Source of the DNA: Burkholderia sp. Bp9143 | GTDB taxonomy: Bacteria > Pseudomonadota > Gammaproteobacteria > Burkholderiales > Burkholderiaceae | Reading direction: 5' to 3' | Assembly: GCF_003853645.1 (NCBI RefSeq) | Contig: NZ_QTPO01000020.1 | Coordinates: forward strand, 1-64,000 | DNA: 64,000 nt | The notes under the pieces: generated by a model | Told to the model about the DNA's origin: nothing | Databases searched by the model: none | Seen by the model: only the letters and a program-made list of their open reading frames with translations | Shown: positions 33,224 to 41,307 of the stretch, in pieces | Position numbering within the stretch: position 1 is the first letter of the stretch | Layout: every line of letters begins with the position of its first letter | Program-made: the position numbers and the translations under genes

Positions 33224-34126
33224 TTAAAACGGAGCGATATCGCCGATGTCGATGCGAGCCAGATTCCCGTCCGGCGTGGTGGCAACCGACAGATTTGGCG
33301 CGATCGCGTATCTGACCGACGCATCGTCGTGCCAGACCAGGGAGAGGCAGCGTGCCGCACTGTCATAGGCGGTAGCCGGTTCGCGGACGCTCGCGCGACC
33401 GAGCGCGTCATACGCCGCGCTGAAGCGCGGCGTATGCGGCGAAACCGGAATAGGCGGCGGTAGACCGGCTTTTTGCCAGTGATCGGCGTTCGTATAGAAG
33501 TCGAACGAGCACAAGCGGCCCACGCCGTCGAGCGTGAGCGTCAAGCTGCCGGCGGTGATGACGTGACGGGTTTCGGACTGCACGCCCAACTGGTCGTCCA
33601 GTCGGTCGCGAAGGACGGAGGGCCGTGCCGTCCGATTGTCCGGCGCATGGCGAATGTCGCACGAGAGCGTGAAGCTGTCCTCGTCCCATCGCATGCGGGC
33701 GGTCGCCGGCGCAGCGAGCGGGGTGGCGGCAAAGCGCAGTTGCTTGCTTGACGAGGCGGCGAAGCGCGTTCTGAGGCCGGATAATACGGGCCGACCGATG
33801 ATCGCGTGAGTACCATACCCGCCGATTCTCGCCATCGCACGGGCACCCGATCGCCACATGGCGCCGACAACGAAAATCGTATCGACCGGATCGACAAGCG
33901 GCGCTTCCAGCGGCTTCTCGGTGACCGAAACGCATGTGCCTTCGAGATCGTATATGTATGCGACGCCACCGATTTCCGTACGGTATCCGATGATGGCATC
34001 CAATCGACCGTCAAGCAGCGGCTCCGCATGAATCGGTAGATTCGGTGGCCGAATTTCGAACAAAGCAGAAGATACTGGTGCGCGACCACGCCATACGTGT
34101 CCCGCTTCCGTGCTTGTGTAGAGCAT
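33224..34126 (-). CDS. hypothetical protein downstream of fliR
   Basis: A 300-residue protein from the ATG at MLYTSTEAGHVW; earlier TTG/GTG starts up to 34204 are possible. I do not recognise the family. It has no signal peptide and no membrane helix, and appears beta-rich (short hydrophobic strands separated by turns, e.g. AIIGYRTEIGGVAYIYDLEG, SLTLTLDGVGRLCSFDFY). The 5' part has lower GC than its neighbours. It follows fliR by 143 bases on the same strand but is not a flagellar family known to me. It may be an acquired gene at the operon end. Confidence 0.6.
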   Translation of the reverse strand: MLYTSTEAGHVWRGRAPVSSALFEIRPPNLPIHAEPLLDGRLDAIIGYRTEIGGVAYIYDLEGTCVSVTEKPLEAPLVDPVDTIFVVGAMWRSGARAMARIGGYGTHAIIGRPVLSGLRTRFAASSSKQLRFAATPLAAPATARMRWDEDSFTLSCDIRHAPDNRTARPSVLRDRLDDQLGVQSETRHVITAGSLTLTLDGVGRLCSFDFYTNADHWQKAGLPPPIPVSPHTPRFSAAYDALGRASVREPATAYDSAARCLSLVWHDDASVRYAIAPNLSVATTPDGNLARIDIGDIAPF

Positions 34127-34269
34127 GCTGGATGATCGCCCCTCGACGAGGCTCGTTCCGGTGGATGAGTCCGCCAGCGTATTTTTCACGGACACCCAAA
34201 GCAATCAGACACGTTCGAAAAGCAAGGGGGCAGCGCGAATATCCCGCACGCTTGCCGAGTATTGCCGCC

Positions 34270-35052
34270 TCAGCGCCACCCGAGCAGCACGCGCCCCATC
34301 GCATCGAGCCCCATGTCGAACAGGTGCAACACGAACGGCACGAGGTTCGGGATCATCAGTTGCACGAGCAACAGCCCGACCAGCATCGTGACCGGAAAGC
34401 CGATCTGGAAGATGCCGATCTGCGGCGCCGCGCGGTTCAGGATCCCGAGCGCGAGGTTCGCGATCAGCAGCGCCGCGACCACCGGCAGCGCGAGCAGCAG
34501 CCCCATCTCGAACACGGTCGCGCCGAACGCGGCGAGCGTGCGCCAGCCGGGCGCGTGCAGCAGGTCGGCCGATACCGGCAGCGACTGGAACGACGCGGCC
34601 AGCGCCGCGAACACCTGCAGGTGGCCGTCGACCGCGAGGAACGCGAGCATCGCGATCGCGTTCAGGAAGCGGCCCATCACCGGCGTCGCGCCGTTCGAGT
34701 GCGGGTCGAAGAAGGTCGCGAAACCGAGCCCCATCGACAGGCCGATGAAGTCGCCGGCCGCCTCGACGGCCGCGAACACGAGCTGCATCGTGAAGCCCAT
34801 CGCGACGCCGATCAGGAACTGCGTGACGACGATCCAGATGCCCTGCGCGGAGAACACGGTGACGCCCGGCATCGCGCCGAGCGTCGGCGCGACGACCAGC
34901 GCCATGAACGCGGCGATGCCGATCTTCACGCGCACCGGCACCGCCGCGTGGCCGACCACGGGCGCCGTCGCGACGAGCGCGAGCATCCGCACGAACGGCC
35001 ACAGGAAGGCGGTCAGCCAGCCGTTGAGCTGCGCGTAGGTAACCGAGAACAT
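34270..35052 (-). CDS. fliR: FliR, flagellar export gate protein
   Basis: A 260-residue inner-membrane protein of the flagellar type III export gate, which forms with FliP and FliQ the helical channel in the basal body. Several hydrophobic helices are visible, with FLIGVAMGFTMQLVFAAVEAAGDFIGLSMGLGFATFFDP (read as two parts) and NRAAPQIGIFQIGFPVTML, both family hallmarks. It is the last gene of the fliLMNOPQR row. Confidence 0.95.
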   Translation of the reverse strand: MFSVTYAQLNGWLTAFLWPFVRMLALVATAPVVGHAAVPVRVKIGIAAFMALVVAPTLGAMPGVTVFSAQGIWIVVTQFLIGVAMGFTMQLVFAAVEAAGDFIGLSMGLGFATFFDPHSNGATPVMGRFLNAIAMLAFLAVDGHLQVFAALAASFQSLPVSADLLHAPGWRTLAAFGATVFEMGLLLALPVVAALLIANLALGILNRAAPQIGIFQIGFPVTMLVGLLLVQLMIPNLVPFVLHLFDMGLDAMGRVLLGWR

Positions 35053-35080
35053 CGCGGTGGAACGGAGCCGGGTGCGCCGC

Positions 35081-35353
35081 TCAGCCGGCGCCGAGCGTCG
35101 CGACGTGCAGCAGCGTCTGCCGCAGGTAGTCGAGCATCGTCGTCAGCATCCACGGGCCGGCGATCACGAGCGTCGCGGCCACCGCGAGCAGCTTCGGGAT
35201 GAACGACAGCGTCGATTCGTTGATCTGCGTCGCGGCCTGGAACAGGCTCACGACGAGGCCGACCGCGAGCGCGACCAGCAGCAGCGGGGCGGCCAGCAGC
35301 AGGCCGACCATCATCGCCTGGTGCGCCAGCGTCATCACCTGTTCGGGCGTCAT
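35081..35353 (-). CDS. fliQ: FliQ, flagellar export gate protein
   Basis: A 90-residue protein with two membrane helices (MMVGLLLAAPLLLVALAVGLVV and LLAVAATLVIAGPWMLTTML). SLFQAATQINESTLSFIPK is the conserved loop. GGAGGAG precedes the ATG. Seventeen bases separate it from fliP and 28 from fliR. It is part of the export channel with FliP and FliR. Confidence 0.95.
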   Translation of the reverse strand: MTPEQVMTLAHQAMMVGLLLAAPLLLVALAVGLVVSLFQAATQINESTLSFIPKLLAVAATLVIAGPWMLTTMLDYLRQTLLHVATLGAG

Positions 35354-35370
35354 CGCGCGTTCTCCTCCGC

Positions 35371-36132
35371 TTACGTGAAGCTCTGCGCGAGCGAGCCGAT
35401 CAGGAGCTGCCAGCCGTCGACCAGCACGAACAGCATCAGCTTGAACGGCAGCGACACGGTGGACGGCGACACCATCATCATCCCCATCGACATCAGCACG
35501 CTCGCGACGACCATGTCGATGATCAGGAACGGAATGAAGATCGTGAAGCCGATCTGGAAGCCGGTCTTCAGCTCGCTCGTGACGAACGCCGGCACCAGCA
35601 GCGACAGCGGCACGTCTTCCGGGCCCTGCATCGGCGCGGCCTTCGAGATCTTCGCGAACAGCGCGAGATCGGTCTCGCGGGTCTGCTTCAGCATGAAGGT
35701 CTTGAACGGCGCGACGCCGCGCTGCACGGCCTGCTCCATCGGCATCGAGCCGTCGGAGAACGGCTTGTAGCCGTCGCTGTACGCGCGGTCGAGCACCGGC
35801 GACATCACGAAGAAGGTGAGGAACATCGCGAGGCCGACCAGCACCTGGTTCGGCGGCGTCGTCGCGGTGCCGAGCGCCTGGCGCAGCAGCGACAGCACGA
35901 TGATGATGCGCGTGAAGCTCGTCATCATCAGCAGCATCGCCGGCAGGAACGACAGCATCGTGAGCAGCAGCATCGTCTGCACGCTCAGCGAATAGGTGGT
36001 GCCGCCGTTCGGGCCCGGGCTCGTGTTGAACGCGGGCAGGCCGGCCGCCTGCGCGCACGCGAGCGCGGGGGCAAGGCCGAGGATCAGCACGGGCGCGAAG
36101 CGCGCCGCGCGACGCAGGAATGGGTGTTTCAT
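35371..36132 (-). CDS. fliP: FliP, flagellar export gate protein
   Basis: A 253-residue protein with a cleavable signal peptide (1-27, ending ACA), then four helices. [27 protein letters not shown] and [29 protein letters not shown] (each family hallmarks) are clear. [16 protein letters not shown] is near the end. It forms the core pentamer of the export gate. Confidence 0.95.
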   Translation of the reverse strand: MKHPFLRRAARFAPVLILGLAPALACAQAAGLPAFNTSPGPNGGTTYSLSVQTMLLLTMLSFLPAMLLMMTSFTRIIIVLSLLRQALGTATTPPNQVLVGLAMFLTFFVMSPVLDRAYSDGYKPFSDGSMPMEQAVQRGVAPFKTFMLKQTRETDLALFAKISKAAPMQGPEDVPLSLLVPAFVTSELKTGFQIGFTIFIPFLIIDMVVASVLMSMGMMMVSPSTVSLPFKLMLFVLVDGWQLLIGSLAQSFT

Positions 36133-36168
36133 CGGAATGCGAGTACGGAAAGAGGGCGCGACACCATG

Positions 36169-36735
36169 TCAGCGGTCCTTGCCGCGTCCAAAGCGCTTCA
36201 CGGCTTCGCCCGCGAGCGCGTCGCGAAACCGCGCGCCGAACGTGCCGGGCTGGCCGCGTTCGGCGGAAGCCGTGCCGGCGGGGACGTCGGGGGAGGCCGA
36301 CGCCGGCGTCATCGCCGAGCCGGCCGGCAGCGTATGCAGCAGCCGCACGTTGCCCGGCGCGACGCCGAGCACGAGCCAGGTGTCGCCGATCTCGACGATC
36401 GTCGCGCTTTCCTTCGCGCCGAGCCCGACGCTCGACACGACCTTCAGCGGGCCGCCGCGCCGCGCGGGCTGGAACCCGAAGCGGCGGGCGAGCCACGCGC
36501 AGCCGAACACGAGGCCGATCACGACCGCGAGCCCGACGAGCGTCTGCAGTACCGCGCCGACGCCGAGCGACGGCGCGGCCGAACCGACCATCACGCTCGA
36601 CGCGATCGAACCGGCGTGGTTCACCGCGTTCATGTCGGCGGCGCCGGCCGGCGCGCACGCGAGCGACGCGGCGACGGTCGCCGCCGCCACGCTCGGGAAA
36701 AGGCGCGCGCGGCGGCCGGACGTCACGACGTTCAC
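36169..36735 (-). CDS. fliO: FliO, flagellar export gate assembly protein
   Basis: A 188-residue membrane protein with one main helix at about 62-83 (LQTLVGLAVVIGLVFGCAWLARR). A cytoplasmic domain follows with LKVVSSVGLGAKESATIVEIGDTWLVLGVAP, typical of FliO. The start is GTG overlapping the fliN stop (GTGA). An N-terminal export-signal-like stretch (ending PAGAADM) is longer than in enterobacteria. It helps FliP assemble. The last 40 residues are Pro/Ala-rich. Confidence 0.9.
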   Translation of the reverse strand: MNVVTSGRRARLFPSVAAATVAASLACAPAGAADMNAVNHAGSIASSVMVGSAAPSLGVGAVLQTLVGLAVVIGLVFGCAWLARRFGFQPARRGGPLKVVSSVGLGAKESATIVEIGDTWLVLGVAPGNVRLLHTLPAGSAMTPASASPDVPAGTASAERGQPGTFGARFRDALAGEAVKRFGRGKDR

Positions 36736-37223
36736 CGATTCAGCTTCCGGATGCGTTCGGCCGGCGTGATGATGTCGGTCAGCCGGATGCCGAACTTGTC
36801 GTTGACGACCACGACCTCACCCTGCGCGATCAGGCAGCCGTTCACGAGCACGTCCATCGGCTCGCCGGCAAGGCCGTCGAGCTCGACGACCGAACCCTGC
36901 GCGAGCTGCAGCAGGTTGCGGATCGCGATCTTCGTGCGGCCGAGCTCCACGGTCATCTTGACCGGGATGTCGAGAATCATCTCGATATCGTTGTGCGTCG
37001 AACTGGCCGCGGCCTTCGACAGCGGCTGGAACACGCCGGCGCCGGTCGCGCCCGCCTGCACCGGCTGCTGGTTCTGCTCGGCGAGCGCGGCGGCCCAGTC
37101 GTCCAGGCTCGACTCTTCGTCCACCGCGGCGGGTGCCGCCTGCACGGCCACCGCCGATTCCGCGAGCGCCGCGTCGGCAAGCGCCTGCGGGTCGAGTTCG
37201 GGCGTCGGGTTCAGCTCACTCAT
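36732..37223 (-). CDS. fliN: FliN, flagellar switch protein
   Basis: A 163-residue C-ring protein that binds CheY-P with FliM. The N-terminal 75 residues are Ala/Glu-rich. The SpoA domain (about 85-160) has DIPVKMTVELGRTKIAIRNLLQLAQGSVVELDGLAGEP and VNDKFGIRLTDI, here cited in two pieces of one domain. ATG after GGAAGG is preferred to a GTG six bases upstream. It overlaps the fliM end by eight bases. Confidence 0.94.
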   Translation of the reverse strand: MSELNPTPELDPQALADAALAESAVAVQAAPAAVDEESSLDDWAAALAEQNQQPVQAGATGAGVFQPLSKAAASSTHNDIEMILDIPVKMTVELGRTKIAIRNLLQLAQGSVVELDGLAGEPMDVLVNGCLIAQGEVVVVNDKFGIRLTDIITPAERIRKLNR

Positions 37224-38214
37224 ATCCACCTTCCTTCATCGTGTCGCCCGCGCTGATCATCTTCTGCACGCGCAACGCATATTGACCATTGAAAATGCCG
37301 TAGCCGCATTCCATCACCGGCACGCCGTCGACCTTCGCGGTGATCGTTTCCGCGATCTCCAGCGGCAGCACGTCGCCCGCGCGCAGGTTCAGGATCTTCT
37401 CGAACGTCGACGGGACCTCGGCGAGATCTGCGCTCAGCTCGACTTCGGCCGACTGCACCTGCTGCGACAGCACGCGTACCCAGCGGCGGTCGACTTCGAG
37501 CGCCTCGCCCTGGATCGGCGATGCGAGCACGTCGCGGATCGGCTCGACCATCGAGTACGGCATGCAGATGTGCAGCGTGCCGCCCGTCGGCCCGAACTCG
37601 ATCGAGAACTGCGTGACGATCACGATCTCGTTCGGCGTCGCGACGTTCGCGAACTGCGTATGCATCTCCGAGCGCACGAATTCGAACTGCAGCGGCCGCA
37701 CACTCTTCCACGCGGTCGCGTAGTGCTCGAACACAAGGTTCAGCAGCTTGCCGATGATCCGCTGCTCGGTGGCCGTGAAGTCGCGGCCCTCGACGCGCGT
37801 GTGAAAGCGTCCGTCGCCGCCGAACAGGTTGTCGACGACGAAGAACACGAGGTTCGGGTCGAACACGAACAGCGACGTGCCGCGCAGCGGCTTCACGTGC
37901 ACCAGGTTCAGGTTCGTCGGGATCGGCAGGTTGCGGGTGAACTCGCTGTACTTCTGCACCTTCACCTGGCTCACGGAGATTTCCGCCGTACGCCGCATGA
38001 AGTTGAAGATGCCGATCCGCAGCAGGCGCGCGAAGCGGTCGTTGATGATCTCGAGGCCGGGCATCCGGCCGCGGACGATCCGCTCCTGCGTCGCGATGTT
38101 GTAGGGACGGACGCCCGACGTGTCGCGCTGCTCGTCGATTGCGTCGGTTTCGCCCGTGACGCCCTTGAGGAGGGCGTCGACCTCCTCCTGGGACATGAAC
38201 TCCTGGTGGCCCAT
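37216..38214 (-). CDS. fliM: FliM, flagellar motor switch protein
   Basis: A 332-residue C-ring protein. It starts MGHQEFMSQEEVDALLKGV, carrying the CheY-P-binding SQEEVDALL motif. The middle domain has the GGEG-like LFVFDPNLVFFVVDNLFGGDGRFHTRVEGRDFTATEQ region, and the C-terminal SpoA domain LRAGDVLPLEIAETITAKVDGVPV. AGGAG precedes the ATG. It lies 22 bases after fliL and is coupled to fliN. With FliN and FliG it reverses motor rotation. Confidence 0.95.
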   Translation of the reverse strand: MGHQEFMSQEEVDALLKGVTGETDAIDEQRDTSGVRPYNIATQERIVRGRMPGLEIINDRFARLLRIGIFNFMRRTAEISVSQVKVQKYSEFTRNLPIPTNLNLVHVKPLRGTSLFVFDPNLVFFVVDNLFGGDGRFHTRVEGRDFTATEQRIIGKLLNLVFEHYATAWKSVRPLQFEFVRSEMHTQFANVATPNEIVIVTQFSIEFGPTGGTLHICMPYSMVEPIRDVLASPIQGEALEVDRRWVRVLSQQVQSAEVELSADLAEVPSTFEKILNLRAGDVLPLEIAETITAKVDGVPVMECGYGIFNGQYALRVQKMISAGDTMKEGGYE

Positions 38215-38236
38215 GCGCGCTCCTTTTCCGGCCGCG

Positions 38237-38740
38237 TTACTGGACGACGAATTCGGTGAACAGCACGTCGTCGACCTTCGCGCGCTGGTTGCCCGGCTGC
38301 GTCGGCTGCTCGATCAGCTCCAGCAGTTCCTGCGCGACCGAACGCTTGCCGTCCGGCGTCGCGAGATCCTCGGGATGCTTGTTCGACAGCGCGAGCAGGA
38401 TCCGGCTGCGGATCTCCGGCATGCGCGCGGTCAGCTGCTCCTGCGCCTTCGGATCGGTGAGCTTCAGCGACAGGCCGACGCGCAGGTAGTGCTGCACGCC
38501 GTCGTCTGACTGCAGGTTGACGGTCAGCGGGTCGAGCGGGAAGAACACCGGCGCGGCGAGCGGCGCCGGTTCGGCGGGCGCGCTCGCATGGCCGACGCCG
38601 GCCTTGCTCAGGAACACGTACATGCCGCCCGCGGCGGCGGCCGCCGCGCCCAGCGCGATGACGGCGATGAGCGCGATGCGCTTGAACTTGCCGGACGAAG
38701 CCGGCTTGTCGGCAGTCGGGTTTGCGGTCGTGGAGGCCAT
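38237..38740 (-). CDS. fliL: FliL, flagellar basal-body stator-associated protein
   Basis: A 167-residue inner-membrane protein: one helix at about 22-43 (IALIAVIALGAAAAAAGGMYVF), then a periplasmic domain with FFPLDPLTVNLQ, HYLRVGLSLKL and the C-terminal VLFTEFVVQ, all FliL marks. ATG at MASTTANP is preferred to an upstream in-frame ATG. It heads the visible flagellar row. No clear sigma-28 or sigma-54 promoter was found in 38741-38971. Confidence 0.92.
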   Translation of the reverse strand: MASTTANPTADKPASSGKFKRIALIAVIALGAAAAAAGGMYVFLSKAGVGHASAPAEPAPLAAPVFFPLDPLTVNLQSDDGVQHYLRVGLSLKLTDPKAQEQLTARMPEIRSRILLALSNKHPEDLATPDGKRSVAQELLELIEQPTQPGNQRAKVDDVLFTEFVVQ

Positions 38741-38971
38741 GTGAATGCGTGCGTGATGTCTCGTAGCATGCATTGTTCGGCATCCGGGCCGAGCCCGATG
38801 GGCGGAAAAGAGGGGGGAATTGCGGCTATCTCAGCCGATGGTCGGCCGGGTGCCGGCTCGATGCAGGGTACGACCGGCGGGGAAAAACGACCGGACGGGG
38901 CGTGGCAGGCGACCGGCGGGCATCCGGGCCTTCAGGCGGGAAGGGCGGGTGGCGGCCCCGCCCGTGCGTCG

Positions 38972-39685
38972 TCAGATCGGCAGCCTCGACAGCAGCGGCG
39001 CGATCAGCACCATCGCGACGCCCGCGATCATCATCGTGAGGCTCGACACGACGCCTTCCTCGCTGCCGATCTCGCGTGCCTTCGCGGTGCCCACGCCGTG
39101 GGCGGCCGCGCCGAACAGCGCGCCGCGCGCGAGCCGCGTGCGCATCGGCACCAGCGCGAGCACGATCTCGCCGAGCAGCATCCCGCAGATGCCGGTCGCG
39201 ATCACGAACAGGGCGGTGAGGTCCTTCGGCGCATGGATCTTGTCGGACACGGCGAGCGCGAACGGAGTCGAGACCGAGCGCGTCATCAGCGAGCGCTGCA
39301 GCTCGGGCGACAGGTGCAGCAGCTTCGCGAGCAGCAGCGACCCGCACACGCCCGCGCCGATCCCGACCGTGACGCCGACCGACAGCGACAGCCAGTGGCG
39401 GCGGATCAGGTCGCGATACTCGTAGATCGGCACCGCGAATGCGATCGTCGCCGGGCCGAGCAGCCACATCAGCCAGCGCGTATCGCGGAAGTAGACCGAA
39501 TATGGGATGCCAGTCAGCACGACGAGCAGCGCCAGCACGCCCGGCACGAACACGAGCGGCGAGAACAGCAGCGTCTTCTTGTATGCGTAGAGCCGCTTCG
39601 ACACGAAATAGAGCACGACCGTCAGCACGAAGCAGCCGACGGAAATCGCGGGATTCACCTGGTCGGCGGACAGGTTCGACAGCAT
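38972..39685 (-). CDS. lrgB: LrgB-family protein
   Basis: A 237-residue polytopic inner-membrane protein of the CidB/LrgB family, which works with the holin-like LrgA and is tied to autolysis control or pyruvate/by-product export (family knowledge). Multiple helices and the conserved RSVSTPFALAVSDKI, GICGMLLGE and ARGALFGAAAHGVGTAKARE blocks are present. It follows lrgA by 13 bases. The 230 bases between it and fliL contain no gene. Confidence 0.93.
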   Translation of the reverse strand: MLSNLSADQVNPAISVGCFVLTVVLYFVSKRLYAYKKTLLFSPLVFVPGVLALLVVLTGIPYSVYFRDTRWLMWLLGPATIAFAVPIYEYRDLIRRHWLSLSVGVTVGIGAGVCGSLLLAKLLHLSPELQRSLMTRSVSTPFALAVSDKIHAPKDLTALFVIATGICGMLLGEIVLALVPMRTRLARGALFGAAAHGVGTAKAREIGSEEGVVSSLTMMIAGVAMVLIAPLLSRLPI

Positions 39686-39698
39686 CGCAGGCTCCGGC

Positions 39699-40175
39699 TC
39701 AGTGGGCCGACACGGTGGCGAGGCGCGCGCGGCGGCGTTCGGCGAACACGCGCTGCGCGGCGAGCCGGCGTTCGAGCTTCGCGGCGAGGTCGACCGCCAC
39801 CGCCACCGCGACCATCACGAATGCGGTGCCGGCGAGCATGACCAGCGCGATGCGCCAGCCGTCCTCGCGGAACAGCCCGCCGTACTGGACGGCCGCGACG
39901 GCGGCCGGCACGAAGAACAGCAGCATGTCGGACAGCAGCCAGTTCGCGCCGTCCTTCACCCACGCGGGCGCGACGCGGCCCGAGAACAGCAGCACGAGCA
40001 GCACGGCGAGGCCGACGACGCCGGACGGCACCGGCAGCCCGACCGCGCGCACCGCCCAGTCGACCGCCATCCACAGCACGCCGAGCGCGGCGGCCTGCAG
40101 CACGATCCGGCTCGTACGCGCAACGTTGCCCGAAGCGGCGGGGCGGGCGGCGGCAGTGGCGGTCGGCTGGGTCAT
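39699..40175 (-). CDS. lrgA: LrgA-family holin-like protein
   Basis: A 158-residue inner-membrane protein with four helices. GLPVPSGVVGLAVLLVLLFSG and WLLSDMLLFFVPAAVAAVQYGGL are the CidA/LrgA hallmark. The ATG preceded by GGAG at six bases is chosen; another ATG 12 bases upstream is possible. It shares a divergent regulatory region with a LysR gene, the usual cidA/cidR or lrgA arrangement. Confidence 0.92.
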   Translation of the reverse strand: MTQPTATAAARPAASGNVARTSRIVLQAAALGVLWMAVDWAVRAVGLPVPSGVVGLAVLLVLLFSGRVAPAWVKDGANWLLSDMLLFFVPAAVAAVQYGGLFREDGWRIALVMLAGTAFVMVAVAVAVDLAAKLERRLAAQRVFAERRRARLATVSAH

Positions 40176-40262
40176 GTCGGGCTCCATACAGATATTTCGT
40201 CGATGGAGTGAGTATAGGGTTTCCCCTAACCATAAATAAAATGACTTGTCTCTATCCTTGTT

Positions 40263-40277
40263 ATTCCAATTCGGAAT
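40263..40277. promoter_or_regulatory. LysR-type operator candidate
   Basis: ATTCC-AATTC-GGAAT is a perfect inverted repeat that satisfies the T-N11-A rule of LysR sites (T40264, A40276). It lies in the 139-base divergent region, 38 bases before the regulator ATG and about 90 bases before lrgA. A second weaker dyad, TAGGG-TTTC-CCCTA, lies near 40215-40228. Confidence 0.55.
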
Positions 40278-40314
40278 TCACTTGTGTGTGCTGCACCAAT
40301 CTGGGGAGTGATCG

Positions 40315-41241
40315 ATGGAATTGCGCGCGCTGCGGTACTTCGTCGAGGTGGTCCGTCAGCAGAGCTTCACGGCGGCCGCCGACCGCCTGTTCGTCACGCA
40401 GCCGACCATCAGCAAGATGGTGAAGGCGCTCGAGGACGAGATCGGCTCGCCGCTGCTGCTGCGCGACGGCCGGCAGATGGTGCTGACCGACGCGGGGCGG
40501 ATCGTGTTCCAGCGCGGCCAGGACGTGCTCGCCGCGCAGGCGCAGCTGCAGTCCGAGCTGAACGATCTGGGCACGCTCGGGCGCGGCGAGCTGACGATCG
40601 GCATTCCGCCGCTCGGCGGGTCGCTGTTCACGCCGATCATCGCCGCGTACAAGCAGCGCTATCCGAACATCGAGCTGAAGCTGTTCGAGCAGGGCGCGCG
40701 GATGATCGAGGCCGCGCTGATGTCGGGCGAGCTCGAGCTCGGCGGGCTGCTGGAGCCGGTCGATCCCGCCACGTTCGACCGGCTGCCGATGGTGCGCGCG
40801 CCGCTATGGCTCGTCGCGCCGCGCGATTCGCGCTGGGAGGATCATGCGGCCGTGCCGCTCGCCGATCTCGCGCGCGAGTCGTTCGTGTTCTATGCGGAAA
40901 GTCTCGCGCTGCACGATGCGGTGCTCGACGCGTGCCGGCAGGTCGGTTTCACGCCGTCGATCGTGAGCCGCAGCGGCCACTGGGATTTCATGGCGGCGCT
41001 GGTGCACGCGGGCGTCGGCATCGCGCTGTTGCCGGAGCCGTACTGCCGGCGGCTCGATTCGCGGCAGTTCACGTGCCGGCCGATCGTCGAGCCGGAGATC
41101 ACGTGGGCGATCGCGCTCGGCTGGCTGAAGAAGGGTTACCTGTCGCACGCGGCGCGGGCGTGGCTCGAGGTCGCGCGGGCGACGCTGCCGATCGCGTCGG
41201 GCGACGATCTGGCCTTCGGCGGGTTGCGGGCGAGGGAGTGA
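40315..41241 (+). CDS. LysR-family regulator of lrgAB
   Basis: A 308-residue LysR regulator. The winged helix-turn-helix covers residues 1-60 (FTAAADRLFVTQPTISKMVKALEDEIG). The effector domain covers about 92-290 (ELTIGIPPLGGSLFTPIIAAYKQRYPNIELKL, AALVHAGVGIALLPEPYCRR). It is divergent from lrgAB, so it most likely activates them, as CidR does in response to acetate or overflow metabolism (family inference). Confidence 0.92.
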   Translation: MELRALRYFVEVVRQQSFTAAADRLFVTQPTISKMVKALEDEIGSPLLLRDGRQMVLTDAGRIVFQRGQDVLAAQAQLQSELNDLGTLGRGELTIGIPPLGGSLFTPIIAAYKQRYPNIELKLFEQGARMIEAALMSGELELGGLLEPVDPATFDRLPMVRAPLWLVAPRDSRWEDHAAVPLADLARESFVFYAESLALHDAVLDACRQVGFTPSIVSRSGHWDFMAALVHAGVGIALLPEPYCRRLDSRQFTCRPIVEPEITWAIALGWLKKGYLSHAARAWLEVARATLPIASGDDLAFGGLRARE

Positions 41242-41307
41242 GGCCCGCGACGCGGGCGGCGGGACGGGCCGGGGAACGGGCGGGCGCCGGCGCGGCCCGC
41301 CGCGCGT

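Noticed and set aside
38741-38971. Sigma-28 or sigma-54 promoter for fliL
   Set aside because: Neither a TAAA-N15-GCCGATAA nor a TGGCAC-N5-TTGC pattern was found; the flagellar row may be expressed from elsewhere.
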